Shown here: positions 33,449-43,233 of the stretch, piece by piece
How the letters are laid out: the number at the start of each line of letters is the position of its first letter
How positions within the stretch are numbered: the stretch's first letter is position 1
Assembly: GCA_016195565.1 (NCBI GenBank)
Contig: JACPZK010000031.1
Coordinates: forward strand, 62,001-126,000
Length of the DNA stretch: 64,000 nucleotides
Direction of reading: 5' to 3'
From: Nitrospirota bacterium
GTDB taxonomy: Bacteria; Nitrospirota; Thermodesulfovibrionia; Thermodesulfovibrionales; UBA1546
Notes under the pieces: model-generated
The model's input: only the letters and a program-made list of their open reading frames with translations
Told to the model about the DNA's origin: nothing
Databases searched by the model: none
Made by a program: the position numbers and the translations under genes

Positions 33449-34837
33449 ATGAGAATCTTATTGGTGGTTTACGATAATGATATGTATATAAATACATTTC
33501 CTATTTCTCTGGGATATATTGCAGGGATTCTTAAGAAAGGAGGATACGATGTTGAGATATACAATCAGGATATGCATCACTATCCTGATGAGCATTTAAC
33601 AGCATATCTGGACCAGAATTATTTTGATGTGGTCGGAGTGAGTGTAGTAGCAGGCTATTATCAATATAGAAAACTTTTAAAAATCTCTGATGCAATAAAT
33701 AAATCAAAGCGCAGGCCATTCTTTGTTATGGGAGGGCACGGGCCAACCCCCGATCCGGAATTTTTCTTAAAGAAGACGTCCGCGGACGCTATTGTCATGG
33801 GAGAAGGGGAGGTAACAGTTATTGAATTAATGAAAGCGCTGACAGATAAAAGAGCCTTGTCTGAGATTAAAGGCATTGCATTTCGTGACGGGGACAAGAT
33901 ATTTGTCAACGAAAGAAGACCCTTAATAGAAGATATAAATACGATTCCGTTCCCGGCATATGAGCTGTTTCCTGTTGATTATTATAAATTGAAGAGAGTG
34001 CCTCACGCATCAAATGCCGATTTCACAATGGATGTATTATCGGGCAGGGGCTGCACCTTTAAGTGCAATTTTTGTTATAGGATGGACGTAGGATTCAGAC
34101 CGAGAAGTAATGAGAGTATTATTGAGGAAATTAGACTTTTAAAGCGAAATTACAACATTACATACATTGTGTTCCAGGATGAACTTTTAATGTCATCTAT
34201 AGAGAGGACTATTGCTCTCTGTGAAGATTTCATAAATGCTAAATTAAATATTAAATGGAACTGTCAAGGAAGGTTAAATTATGCGAAGCCGGAAGTCTTG
34301 AGCCTTATGAAAAAAGCGGGCTGCGTATTCATTAATTATGGGATTGAAGCAATGGATGACAATGTATTGAAAAATATGAAAAAGGGATTAGTAACAAAAC
34401 AGATTGTTGCAGGTATTGAAAATACAATTGAGGCAGGCGTAAGCCCTGGATTTAATATTATATTCGGCAATATAGGTGACAGCAGGGAAAGCTTAAATAA
34501 GGGGGTTGAGTTTTTATTAAAATATGACGATGGAGCTCAACTGAGAACTATCAGGCCTGTGACTCCTTATCCGGGCTCGCCGCTTTATTACTATGCTATT
34601 GAAAAGGGGCTTCTTAAGGGTATTGAGGATTTCTATGAAAACAAGCATATTAATTCAGACCTGCCGACTGTAAATTTTACGGATATGAGTGATGAAGAAT
34701 TTTGCCGTTGCCTGTTAGATGCAAACACACGATTGCTTAATAACTATTTTCAGAAAAAAATATCAACTGCTTTAGAGCAGGCCAGAAGGCTATACCTTGA
34801 AAGAGACGCTCAATTCAGAGGTTTTCGCCAGACCTGA
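33449..34837 (+). CDS. B12-binding-type radical SAM protein 2
   Basis: This 462-residue protein has an N-terminal B12-binding-like domain (ILLVVYDNDMYINTFPISLG, then NQDMHHYPDEHL) and the cluster motif GRGCTFKCNFC with Cys202, Cys206 and Cys209. The closing strand includes TPYPGSPLYYYAIEKG. It has the same length and layout as the protein at 37895-39283, suggesting paralogues that duplicated within the locus. The substrate is unknown. AAGCGAGG precedes the ATG. Confidence 0.88.
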   Translation: MRILLVVYDNDMYINTFPISLGYIAGILKKGGYDVEIYNQDMHHYPDEHLTAYLDQNYFDVVGVSVVAGYYQYRKLLKISDAINKSKRRPFFVMGGHGPTPDPEFFLKKTSADAIVMGEGEVTVIELMKALTDKRALSEIKGIAFRDGDKIFVNERRPLIEDINTIPFPAYELFPVDYYKLKRVPHASNADFTMDVLSGRGCTFKCNFCYRMDVGFRPRSNESIIEEIRLLKRNYNITYIVFQDELLMSSIERTIALCEDFINAKLNIKWNCQGRLNYAKPEVLSLMKKAGCVFINYGIEAMDDNVLKNMKKGLVTKQIVAGIENTIEAGVSPGFNIIFGNIGDSRESLNKGVEFLLKYDDGAQLRTIRPVTPYPGSPLYYYAIEKGLLKGIEDFYENKHINSDLPTVNFTDMSDEEFCRCLLDANTRLLNNYFQKKISTALEQARRLYLERDAQFRGFRQT

Positions 34838-34879
34838 TAACTTTATCCTGAGAGCAAAGTAACGCACACTTCTTTAATT

Positions 34880-36742
34880 ATGACTAATCCCGAAGTCAGC
34901 AATGACAGTATAAATAAGATTGTAAATATCAGTGATAATGACGACAGGTCGCCATTAGTAGATAAGATAGATGAGATAGTCAGCGACCTTGCAGCCAAAA
35001 TATTCGATCGGATTAAAGAGCGAGTTGTATATAAAGATTTTTCAGCAGCAATCGGCAGCGATAAGATACCGTTTTATTTTCAGGGACGGGTAAGAGCGGA
35101 AATAAAACCCTACATTATAAAGATGCTGGAAAATAGAAGCGTATATATACCTGAAAAACATATTTTCCTGTTGCTAAGAGAACTTTTAGAGTCATACGGA
35201 ATTACTATGGAGAAACATTCAAATTTATCAGGGATTCTTGAGCTCGGCTCTCTATCTATAAGAGAATTTTTTAAAAGGAAGAGGCTATTGATTGCAAATA
35301 TCTGGAACAGGCTGTGGCACGATCGCACATTTAAGGGTGCGTATGAGACCAATCCCATGATAGGTGTTTATCTTTCTGAAGGTATTGACACAGGGAAGAA
35401 ATCCGATATACACTGGCTTCCTCAAAGCCATATAGAACCCGATAGGGTTTTGCTGTTTATACATGAAAATTCTCTTGAAAAAAAGTATGGCTTATTTGTC
35501 AGGCCAAATAAGCCCCTGCTAAAAGAATTAAAGGCATCGCCATTCAGATGGGTTTTTATCCCACAAAAGATGTTGACAGGTATGTATAAAGGTGTATGGG
35601 CGCCAAAGAAGATAAAGCTTCCCAAATGGGTACATGCATTAGATGAAAAAGTATCGGATGGGCTTGATAAGTGGATTTTTAATATTTGTAAAGAACTGCT
35701 GTGTGAAATTGATTTTTGGAAGTCTTTTCTTGAGGAATTTAACGTAAAGATTCTCTACTATTCAGGAGAAGGTTCTACAACGGTTATCGCTCAAGGCATA
35801 GCATTTGATGTTTTAGGAGAGAAAAGCGGGTTTACAGTTGGCAAGCAGCGTTCAGACATCGGACATTCATTAAGAGTATTAACGGCATATCATACTAAGG
35901 ATGTAGTATTTACATGGAACAGCAGGAATCCGGAATATTTCAGGCAGCCGTATAATAGAGTTTGTTCGCAGATAGTGGCCGGGCATCCGAATGACGCAAA
36001 TTTTTTACAGCATGATGGAGAAATGAAAAAAACTAAGGAACTATTTAAGAGAAACGGAGCTGCTTTTATAATTGCTTTATTTGATAGCGGGCATGGGAGT
36101 CAATATCACTATAATTTTTCATCTGCTGAAATGGAGATGGTGTATACACGATTTTTAAACTGGGTGTTAGAGGAAAATACACTTGGCCTGGCAATCAAAT
36201 CAAAGAAACCATATATTTTAGAAACACTGCCTAATATACGTTCCCTATTGAAAAGCGCAGAAGAGACGGGACGGTGTATCCGGCTTCCATTTAGTTATTT
36301 CCCTTCTACTACTGCCCAGATAGCAGATATGGTTGTGGGTTTAAGCATATCTACTGCCGCGACAGAGGCAGTTATTGCCGGGAGTAGAGGCATCCATTAT
36401 CACAGTAAATTTCCACGGACACATGAATATTACAAGTGGGGATATGGGAAATTAGTTTTTGACGATTTAGATTTGATGATGAAGGCCCTTAAGGGATATA
36501 AAGCCGATAAAAGTTCTAATCCCGAATTGGGCGATTGGACGCCCTATCTTGATCTCATTGACCCCTTCAGAGACGGCAGGGCAGGCGAACGGATGGGGAC
36601 ATACTTTAAGTGGTGTCTTGAAGGCTTTGACGCGGGGCTAAATCGAAATGATGTAATAAAGCAGGCAAATGAAAAGTATGCTTCCAGATGGGGAGACGAT
36701 AAGGTTATAAAAGCTGCAGATATATGGACAAAGTCAATATAA
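34880..36742 (+). CDS. Large glycan-locus protein with GT-B-like C-terminus
   Basis: I do not recognise this 620-residue soluble protein as a named family. There is no signal peptide or membrane span. The C-terminal half has an ADMVVGLSISTAATEAVIAG segment (about residues 481-500) like the donor-binding end of capsule and CDP-glycerol-type GT-B transferases. The protein at 59953-61854 has the same pattern (ADMLISYSSTTIEEAL). It may be a glycosyl- or phosphoglycosyltransferase acting on the finished repeat unit. It overlaps the next gene by 19 nt. Confidence 0.7.
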   Translation: MTNPEVSNDSINKIVNISDNDDRSPLVDKIDEIVSDLAAKIFDRIKERVVYKDFSAAIGSDKIPFYFQGRVRAEIKPYIIKMLENRSVYIPEKHIFLLLRELLESYGITMEKHSNLSGILELGSLSIREFFKRKRLLIANIWNRLWHDRTFKGAYETNPMIGVYLSEGIDTGKKSDIHWLPQSHIEPDRVLLFIHENSLEKKYGLFVRPNKPLLKELKASPFRWVFIPQKMLTGMYKGVWAPKKIKLPKWVHALDEKVSDGLDKWIFNICKELLCEIDFWKSFLEEFNVKILYYSGEGSTTVIAQGIAFDVLGEKSGFTVGKQRSDIGHSLRVLTAYHTKDVVFTWNSRNPEYFRQPYNRVCSQIVAGHPNDANFLQHDGEMKKTKELFKRNGAAFIIALFDSGHGSQYHYNFSSAEMEMVYTRFLNWVLEENTLGLAIKSKKPYILETLPNIRSLLKSAEETGRCIRLPFSYFPSTTAQIADMVVGLSISTAATEAVIAGSRGIHYHSKFPRTHEYYKWGYGKLVFDDLDLMMKALKGYKADKSSNPELGDWTPYLDLIDPFRDGRAGERMGTYFKWCLEGFDAGLNRNDVIKQANEKYASRWGDDKVIKAADIWTKSI

Positions 36743-37833
36743 CAATTATCGGAGCCGGCGTGGTCGGTTTGGCTATTGCTGCAGAATTATCAAGACAATA
36801 TACGGATATTGTCGTTCTTGAGCAGCATGGTCAATTTGGACAGGAGATAAGCAGCCGTAACAGTGAAGTGATTCATTCAGGCATCTATTATCCGCCGCAT
36901 TTTTTGAAAACTAAATTATGTGTAGAAGGAAGAAATCTCTTGTATGAGTTTTGCGATAAGTTTGCAGTGCCATATTCAAAGATAGGAAAGCTTATTGTAG
37001 CTTCAGAACAATCAGAAATAGATCACTTGTATGAACTTTACCAAAAAGGGTTGCAGAATGGCGTAACCGGTTTAACTCTGATTGAAAAAAAAGAAATTAA
37101 TACAATGGAACCATCCTTAAATGCCCTATCCGCTATTCATAGTTCAGAGACGGGAATTATTGATTCACATTCTTTGATGAAAAGACTTCATGATGATGCA
37201 ACATCAAACGGTGTATTGTTTTCTTTCAACAGTAAGGTCAATTTTATTCAAAAAGAACGGAAGGGTTTTGTTATTGGTATTGAAGATGATGACTTCAAGG
37301 TTATGTCGGCAATGGTTATAAACTCAGCCGGACTTGCATCCGATCGTGTAGCGGCACTGTCAGGCATCGATATTGATACAAACGGCTACCGCATAGAATA
37401 CTGCAAGGGGTCATATTTTTCCTATTCCAAGCCTTCTCCTGTCCGGCGGCTTGTATACCCTCTGCCAAACAGCAACCTTTCAGGCTTGGGAGTTCATGCG
37501 ACATTAGATCTCAGTGGGCGTTTGCGTTTTGGCCCGGATGCGGAATACATAGACAGTATTGACTATAAGGTTAAACAGGACAAGCGCGATGTATTCTATC
37601 AAAGCGCAGCAAAGATAATTAATGGTCTTGATAAGAATGCTTTTATTCCAGACATGGCAGGAATTCGTCCGAAAATTAAGGGAGACGGATTGAACGATTT
37701 TATTATAAAGCACGAAATAGATAAAGGGCTGGAAGGACTGATTAGTCTTGTTGGCATAGAATCTCCAGGACTTACCGCATGCCTTAGTATTGCAAAGCAT
37801 GTGCATAACACAGTTGAGCGTTTTTTAAACTGA
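36724..37833 (+). CDS. FAD-dependent oxidoreductase (LhgO/DAO family)
   Basis: This 369-residue flavoprotein has ITIIGAGVVGLAIAAELS at the N-terminus and QEISSRNSEVIHSGIYYPP, the signature of L-2-hydroxyglutarate oxidase-like enzymes. PDMAGIRPKIKG is near the C-terminus. The family oxidises 2-hydroxy acids or amines. A nonulosonate or glyceric-acid-like group could be the substrate in this context, which is inference. It shares 19 nt with the upstream gene. Confidence 0.87.
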   Translation: MDKVNITIIGAGVVGLAIAAELSRQYTDIVVLEQHGQFGQEISSRNSEVIHSGIYYPPHFLKTKLCVEGRNLLYEFCDKFAVPYSKIGKLIVASEQSEIDHLYELYQKGLQNGVTGLTLIEKKEINTMEPSLNALSAIHSSETGIIDSHSLMKRLHDDATSNGVLFSFNSKVNFIQKERKGFVIGIEDDDFKVMSAMVINSAGLASDRVAALSGIDIDTNGYRIEYCKGSYFSYSKPSPVRRLVYPLPNSNLSGLGVHATLDLSGRLRFGPDAEYIDSIDYKVKQDKRDVFYQSAAKIINGLDKNAFIPDMAGIRPKIKGDGLNDFIIKHEIDKGLEGLISLVGIESPGLTACLSIAKHVHNTVERFLN

Positions 37834-37894
37834 TGCTGCGCATCGCAGTTGATATAAGAATCTATAATAATTTTTATTTAAAAGTGGAGGGTTA

Positions 37895-39283
37895 ATGAAT
37901 ATACTGCTCATAAATATATGCCTAAGGAAAGAGCCGGCGATAAAACTATTCCCGATAGGGTTGGGATATATTGCTACGGCAATAAAAAATGCCGGTTTCG
38001 TTTTTGATTTGTTAGATATTGACGCCCACAGATATACAGATGAACAAATAGAAGACTTTATCAGGAAGAAAAAATATGATGTAATTTGCATGGGCTGTGT
38101 AGTTACCGGATATAAAATAGTCAAGACACTTGCAGCTATTGCCAGGAAATATCACCCGCATTCAAAGATTGTGGTAGGAAATTCTGTGGCTACATCAATC
38201 GTTGACACATTACTTACAAGGACAGAGACGGATATTGCCGTGATGGGAGAAGGTGACGAAACTATTGTTGATCTTCTTAAAGCTTTGGCCGAATCAAAAT
38301 CTCTTGATGAAGTCAGGGGTATTTGTTTTATTAAAAACGGCAAGTTATTCCATACCGGTGCCCGTCCTGTAATCAAAGATATCTCTTCATTGCCGTTTAT
38401 TGACCGCTCAATCTTTGACACAGAGATTTATATTGACAGTTGCAGAAAGAGAGTTAATGAGCCTGCGCCCATCCCAAGAGATGAGATAAGGGCGCTTCAA
38501 GTCAGCACGGCAAGGGGATGCATAGCAAAATGCACTTTTTGTTATCACAATTTTCAGGGCACTCCCTTTAGATTCAGGACTGCGGAGTCAATAATAAAAG
38601 AAATAAAGCACCTAATCAAGGAATACTCCTTAAACTATATCTTTTTCTGGGACGATTTAACTTTTGGATCAAAAAACCAAGTTTTAGAGTTTTCGCAAAA
38701 GGTTCTTGATGAAGGAATCAATTTCTACTGGATAGCAAATTGCAGGGCGAATCTTTTTCAAAGCGATGAGGATATTTTTATCATAGAAAAAGCCAAAGAA
38801 GCAGGATGTGCCGGGTTAACTTATGCCCTTGAATCAGCAGACCCTTTAATCTTGAAAGATATGAATAAGAATATCACGGTTGAACAGTTTTCAAAACAAT
38901 CAAGTTTAATTAAAAAAGCCGGCATCCCTATCTGGACGAGTGTAGTATTCGGGTATCCCAGAGAAACCCCTGAAACGATAAGAAGAACTTTTGACGTATG
39001 CATAGAGAACGAGATTTTCCCTTCTGCCGGATATCTTCAGCCATATCCCGGCAGCAAAATCTACGATTACGCCGTGAAAAATGGCTTTATTCGAGACGAA
39101 GAAGAGTATTTGCTTAATTTAGGCGACAGGCAGGATTTAAGGCTAAATATGACTAATATGAGTGACGAAGAGTATGCATCACACATTCTTGAAGGGTTGA
39201 AACAGTGCAATGAAAAATTAAATGTCGGCCTGAATGTTGACAGCTTAATTAAAACTCAATACTTCAGAGCCAAGGGGAAATGA
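37895..39283 (+). CDS. B12-binding-type radical SAM protein 3
   Basis: This 462-residue paralogue has MNILLINICLRKEPAIKLFP at the start, LDIDAHRYTDEQ in the cobalamin-binding region (a DxH element without the usual glycine), and ARGCIAKCTFC with Cys209, Cys213 and Cys216. QPYPGSKIYDYAVKNG is the C-terminal barrel strand. GGAGG precedes the ATG. It stands before the heptose genes hddC/hddA. Substrate unknown. Confidence 0.88.
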   Translation: MNILLINICLRKEPAIKLFPIGLGYIATAIKNAGFVFDLLDIDAHRYTDEQIEDFIRKKKYDVICMGCVVTGYKIVKTLAAIARKYHPHSKIVVGNSVATSIVDTLLTRTETDIAVMGEGDETIVDLLKALAESKSLDEVRGICFIKNGKLFHTGARPVIKDISSLPFIDRSIFDTEIYIDSCRKRVNEPAPIPRDEIRALQVSTARGCIAKCTFCYHNFQGTPFRFRTAESIIKEIKHLIKEYSLNYIFFWDDLTFGSKNQVLEFSQKVLDEGINFYWIANCRANLFQSDEDIFIIEKAKEAGCAGLTYALESADPLILKDMNKNITVEQFSKQSSLIKKAGIPIWTSVVFGYPRETPETIRRTFDVCIENEIFPSAGYLQPYPGSKIYDYAVKNGFIRDEEEYLLNLGDRQDLRLNMTNMSDEEYASHILEGLKQCNEKLNVGLNVDSLIKTQYFRAKGK

Positions 39284-39340
39284 TACATTCCTCCGGAAAT
39301 AATTAAAGCAAGAGACATATCGCGGACATAGAAAGTATTA

Positions 39341-40042
39341 ATGGAAACTATAATTCTTGCAGGCGGTTTCGGGAAGAGGCTTCAGAGTGTGATAAGTGAT
39401 ATGCCTAAGCCAATGGCAGATATAAATGGAAGGCCCTTCTTATCGTTTCTATTGGATTATTTAATAAACCAGAAAGTAAAGAAGGTTTTGCTTTCGGTTT
39501 GCTACAAGCATGAGGTTATAGAAAAGTATTTTGGATTTAAATATAAAGACATTGAAATTGAGTATATACTTGAGAAAGAGCCTTTGGGGACAGGCGGAGC
39601 TGTTAGGGAGGCTTTAAAATGCGCCAAGAACAACGATGTTGCAGTAATAAACGGCGACACATTTTTTGACATCAATCTCTTAGAAATGTTTGAGTTTCAC
39701 CGCAATAAAAATTCACTTTTAACAGTTGCCGTAAAGCAAATGCAAAATTGCAGCAGATATGGCGCTGTATTTATACAAGATAATAAGATAAAAAGTTTTG
39801 AAGAAAAATCTTTTAACACGGCAGGGTTCATCAACGGCGGTATCTATATGCTAAATAAAGCCGTTTCAGGTTTTCTTAATGAATACGGCATGCCGTTTTC
39901 TTTTGAGAAAGACTTCATGCAGCAAAATATCCAAAGAATAAACATGCTTCCATATATTAGCGATACCTACTTTATAGATATAGGGATTCCTGAAGATTAT
40001 GAAAAAGCAAAAAAGGAGGCGCCTTTTTTATCAAGGCAATAG
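39341..40042 (+). CDS. hddC: Sugar-1-phosphate nucleotidyltransferase, HddC-like
   Basis: This 233-residue enzyme has METIILAGGFGKRLQSVISD and MPKPMADINGRPFLSFLLDY, closest in style to D-glycero-alpha-D-manno-heptose 1-phosphate guanylyltransferase. LGTGGAVREAL and VINGDTFFDIN are the donor and metal sites. Together with the adjacent HddA-like kinase it would make GDP-heptose. PtmE-like GlcN-1-P guanylyltransferases look similar, so the sugar is not certain. Confidence 0.82.
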   Translation: METIILAGGFGKRLQSVISDMPKPMADINGRPFLSFLLDYLINQKVKKVLLSVCYKHEVIEKYFGFKYKDIEIEYILEKEPLGTGGAVREALKCAKNNDVAVINGDTFFDINLLEMFEFHRNKNSLLTVAVKQMQNCSRYGAVFIQDNKIKSFEEKSFNTAGFINGGIYMLNKAVSGFLNEYGMPFSFEKDFMQQNIQRINMLPYISDTYFIDIGIPEDYEKAKKEAPFLSRQ

Positions 40043-40045
40043 AAG

Positions 40046-41050
40046 ATGATTATTTCAAAAACGCCGCATAGGATATCTTTTTTTGGCGGCGGTACGGATT
40101 ATCCTTCTTGGTATCTAGAACACGGAGGCAGGGTTTTAGGCGCTGCAATTGACAAATACTGTTATATAACATGCAGGGAGCTTCCTCCGTTTTTTGAGCA
40201 TAAACACAGGATTGCGTACTCAAAGATGGAGACTGTAACCACTGCTGACGAAATTCAGCATCCGTCCGTAAGGGAAACCTTAAAATATATGAAGGTGCAG
40301 AAAGGACTGGAAATTCACCATGACGGAGATATTCCTGCCCGCTCCGGCATGGGGTCAAGTTCTGCTTTTACGGTAGGACTCCTGAAGACACTGTATGCGC
40401 TTGACGGTAAGGTTATTACAAAAGAGGAGCTTTATAAAGAAGCAATACATATTGAACAGAATCTGATAAAAGAAAATGTGGGTTCTCAGGATCAGGTATG
40501 GGCTGCATGCGGCGGCTTAAACACAATTGACTTTCTGCAGAACGGCGAGATTATTGTAGAACCGATTATCATAAAAGAGAAGCGCCTGAGAAGTTTTGAA
40601 AGTAAATTCATGCTTTTTTTTACAGGGTTGTCCAGGAATGCCTCTGTCATAGCACAGGAACAGATTAAGAACACGCGCAGGAATACAAAGGAACTGTTTA
40701 AAATGAGAGAATTAGTTGATGAGGCATATAAGGTACTGACTTCCGCAAAAGATGATTTCGCTGATTTCGGGAGGCTTTTAAACGAGACATGGCAATTGAA
40801 GAGAAAATTATCCAGTAAGATTACGACAAGAGATATAGACGGCGTATATGAGACTGCAGTTAAGAATGGCGCTGTTGGAGGCAAGCTGTGCGGCGCTGGC
40901 GGCGGAGGATTTGTTGTTTTTTATGTTGAAGATGAAAATCAGGAAAGAGTGAAAAAAGCATTGAGTAATTTTTTATATGTGCCGTTCAAATTTGATTTCA
41001 GCGGCTCCGAAATTATGGTGTATAAGCCTGACTATCACAGAAGACAATAA
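40046..41050 (+). CDS. hddA: GHMP kinase, HddA-like (heptose 7-phosphate kinase)
   Basis: This 334-residue kinase begins MIISKTPHRISFFGGGTDYP, the HddA form, and has the ATP loop PARSGMGSSSAF at residues 97-108. GGKLCGAGGGGFVVFYVE is the C-terminal GHMP motif. HddA phosphorylates D-glycero-D-manno-heptose 7-phosphate at O1. It follows hddC by 3 nt. GmhA and GmhB were not recognised; the HAD protein at 62611 could stand in for the phosphatase. Confidence 0.87.
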   Translation: MIISKTPHRISFFGGGTDYPSWYLEHGGRVLGAAIDKYCYITCRELPPFFEHKHRIAYSKMETVTTADEIQHPSVRETLKYMKVQKGLEIHHDGDIPARSGMGSSSAFTVGLLKTLYALDGKVITKEELYKEAIHIEQNLIKENVGSQDQVWAACGGLNTIDFLQNGEIIVEPIIIKEKRLRSFESKFMLFFTGLSRNASVIAQEQIKNTRRNTKELFKMRELVDEAYKVLTSAKDDFADFGRLLNETWQLKRKLSSKITTRDIDGVYETAVKNGAVGGKLCGAGGGGFVVFYVEDENQERVKKALSNFLYVPFKFDFSGSEIMVYKPDYHRRQ

Positions 41051-41059
41051 GGAGAAAAA

Positions 41060-42220
41060 ATGAGGTTTGAACTTGCAAGTTCAACATGGGGTGAAGAAGA
41101 AAAACAGGCAATTCTTGAGGTTCTGGACAGCAATAATTTCACAATGGGGAAAAATGTAAGAGAATTTGAAGAGAGGTTTGCCATGCATTTCGGGGCGAGA
41201 TATGCGGTTATGGTAAATTCAGGCTCATCCGCCAATCTTATCGCAACAGCGTCACTCTTCTATAAAAAAGAAAATCCACTCAGGAGAGGAGACGAGGTGA
41301 TTGTACCGTGCATTTCGTGGGCAACAACTTTTCACCCTCTGCAACAGTATGGATTAAAACTGAAGTTTGTGGATATTGATTTGCAGACATTAAACTACGA
41401 TATGGAAGAACTTAGAAATGCTATAACCGGAAATACGAGGATGATAGTTGCAGTAAGCATCCTCGGGAATCCCTGTCAGTTTGATGAGATAACAAGATTA
41501 TGCGAAGAGAACAATATTATCCTTTTTGAGGATAACTGTGAGTCAATGGGCGCAAAATTCAGGGGAAGGTATACAGGGACATTTGGGTTAGTGAATACCT
41601 TCAGCACATTTTTCTCGCATCATATTTCAACGATGGAGGGAGGAATAGTTTTAACTGACGATAAGGAAATCTTTAATATCCTGAAATCTCTCAGGAATCA
41701 CGGGTGGACAAGGGATCAGGATGCTGACAGCCCGACCTTTGAAAGAAGGAGTGATGATTTCTTTGAAGCGTATAGATTTATTCTTCCCGGATATAATGTG
41801 AGACCCACCGAGATCCATGGCGCCATCGGCAGAGTACAATTAAATAAACTTGAAGAATTTGTCAAGATTAGAAGAAGGAATGCAGAGCATTTTATAAATC
41901 TTTTTAAAGACGATAAAAGATTTATAATCCAGAGAGAGATAGGGGAAAGTTCTTGGTTTTGCTTTACGATGATACTCAATCCGGCATTAGATATTGACCG
42001 CAAGAAGATATTGCAGAGGCTGAAGGATGCAGGGATAGAGCATAGGATTGTGACAGGCGGAAACATACTAAGACATGATGTTATTAAGTATTACGATTAT
42101 ATCGTTACAAAATCCGTAAATGCCGATATTGTACATTACAACGGTTTTTTTGTCGGTAATCACCCTTATGATGTAAGGGATAAAATAGATTATTTGCACG
42201 ATGTGCTGAAAAAAATATAG
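41060..42220 (+). CDS. ColD/RfbH-like PLP-dependent 3-dehydratase
   Basis: This 386-residue fold-type I PLP protein resembles DegT aminotransferases, but in the loop FFSHHISTMEGG, His187 replaces the PLP-binding lysine (compare FHMAKIMTTVEGG with Lys184 in the gene at 23503). Lysine-to-histidine replacement at this site is the hallmark of 3-dehydratases such as RfbH/DdhC and ColD, which remove the C3 hydroxyl of 4-keto-6-deoxy sugars. The length matches ColD rather than the longer iron-sulfur RfbH. It probably makes a 3-deoxy sugar. Confidence 0.88.
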   Translation: MRFELASSTWGEEEKQAILEVLDSNNFTMGKNVREFEERFAMHFGARYAVMVNSGSSANLIATASLFYKKENPLRRGDEVIVPCISWATTFHPLQQYGLKLKFVDIDLQTLNYDMEELRNAITGNTRMIVAVSILGNPCQFDEITRLCEENNIILFEDNCESMGAKFRGRYTGTFGLVNTFSTFFSHHISTMEGGIVLTDDKEIFNILKSLRNHGWTRDQDADSPTFERRSDDFFEAYRFILPGYNVRPTEIHGAIGRVQLNKLEEFVKIRRRNAEHFINLFKDDKRFIIQREIGESSWFCFTMILNPALDIDRKKILQRLKDAGIEHRIVTGGNILRHDVIKYYDYIVTKSVNADIVHYNGFFVGNHPYDVRDKIDYLHDVLKKI

Positions 42221-42235
42221 ATGCACCTTTTGTTT

Positions 42236-42261
42236 GTCATTCCGTACTTGATGCGGAATCT
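42236..42261 (-). repeat. Palindromic repeat GTCATTCCG...CGGAATC, copy 4
   Basis: A shorter, degenerate member of the family seen at 5893, 10224 and 10549. GTCATTCCG and CGGAATCT surround a short centre. It lies between the ColD-like and epimerase genes. The rest of this 74-nt gap holds only the GAAAGGAG ribosome site of the next gene. Confidence 0.6.
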
Positions 42262-42294
42262 AAAATATTTTGGCAGTAGTGAAAGGAGCAGCGA

Positions 42295-43233
42295 ATGAGT
42301 TTTAACATCTTAGTCACTGGCGGTGCAGGTTACCTTGGATCTGTGCTGGTGCCTGAATTATTAAAGCAGGGACACAGCGTAACAGTTTTGGATAGTTTTA
42401 TATTCGGGCAGAATTCATTGGTCGAATGTTGTGCTAATGACAATTTTAATGTGATAAAGGGAGATGCAAGGGAAGAAGATGTTTTAAAGCCTCTTCTGAA
42501 AAGAGCCGACTATATTATTCCTCTGGCGGCATTGGTTGGAGCGCCTTTATGCGGCAGAGACAAAATGGGGACATTGACAACTAACAGGGATGCGATAGCC
42601 TCCATTGCAAAACTTGCGTCAAAGGAGCAGCGCATTGTGTATCCATGCACAAACAGCGGTTACGGTATAGGACAAAAAGGCGTATTTTGCACTGAAGCTA
42701 CTCCTTTAAATCCTGTTTCTCTTTATGGAAAAGCAAAAGTTGAGGCTGAAAAAATCTTGCTTGATAGGGGCAATTCCATAAGCTTTAGACTTGCGACGGT
42801 TTTTGGGATGTCTCCGCGTATGCGAATTGATCTATTGGTAAATGACTTTACCTATAGAGCGGTTAAAGACAGATTCGTGGTGGTTTTTGAAGGGCATTTC
42901 AAGAGGAACTATATTCATATACGTGACGTTGCAAGAGCCTTTATTCACGCCATGGATAATTTCGATAAAATGAAAAATGAGTCCTATAATGTCGGGCTTT
43001 CAAATGCCAACCTTTCAAAACTTGAACTCTGCGCAAAAATAAAAGAGCAAATTCCAGACTTCGTATATCTTGAAGCTCCCATCGGCGAAGACCCTGACAA
43101 GAGGGACTATATCGTATCCAATGAAAAAATAGAGAGGACAGGATTTAAGCCTGTTTATTCCATTGAGGCAGGTATAAAGGAACTCATAAAAGGATACAGA
43201 ATAGTAACAAACAGCAAATACAGTAATGTTTAA
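42295..43233 (+). CDS. NAD-dependent sugar-nucleotide epimerase/reductase (extended SDR) B
   Basis: This 312-residue protein has ILVTGGAGYLGSVLVPELL for NAD binding, the TNSGYGIGQ segment and YGKAKVEAEK with the catalytic Tyr/Lys. The serine step is unusual in form (PCTNSGYG). It resembles the SDR at 22466-23497. Placement between the ColD-like dehydratase and the Fcl-like enzyme suggests the same deoxy- or branched-sugar pathway. It overlaps the next gene by 8 nt. Confidence 0.84.
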   Translation: MSFNILVTGGAGYLGSVLVPELLKQGHSVTVLDSFIFGQNSLVECCANDNFNVIKGDAREEDVLKPLLKRADYIIPLAALVGAPLCGRDKMGTLTTNRDAIASIAKLASKEQRIVYPCTNSGYGIGQKGVFCTEATPLNPVSLYGKAKVEAEKILLDRGNSISFRLATVFGMSPRMRIDLLVNDFTYRAVKDRFVVVFEGHFKRNYIHIRDVARAFIHAMDNFDKMKNESYNVGLSNANLSKLELCAKIKEQIPDFVYLEAPIGEDPDKRDYIVSNEKIERTGFKPVYSIEAGIKELIKGYRIVTNSKYSNV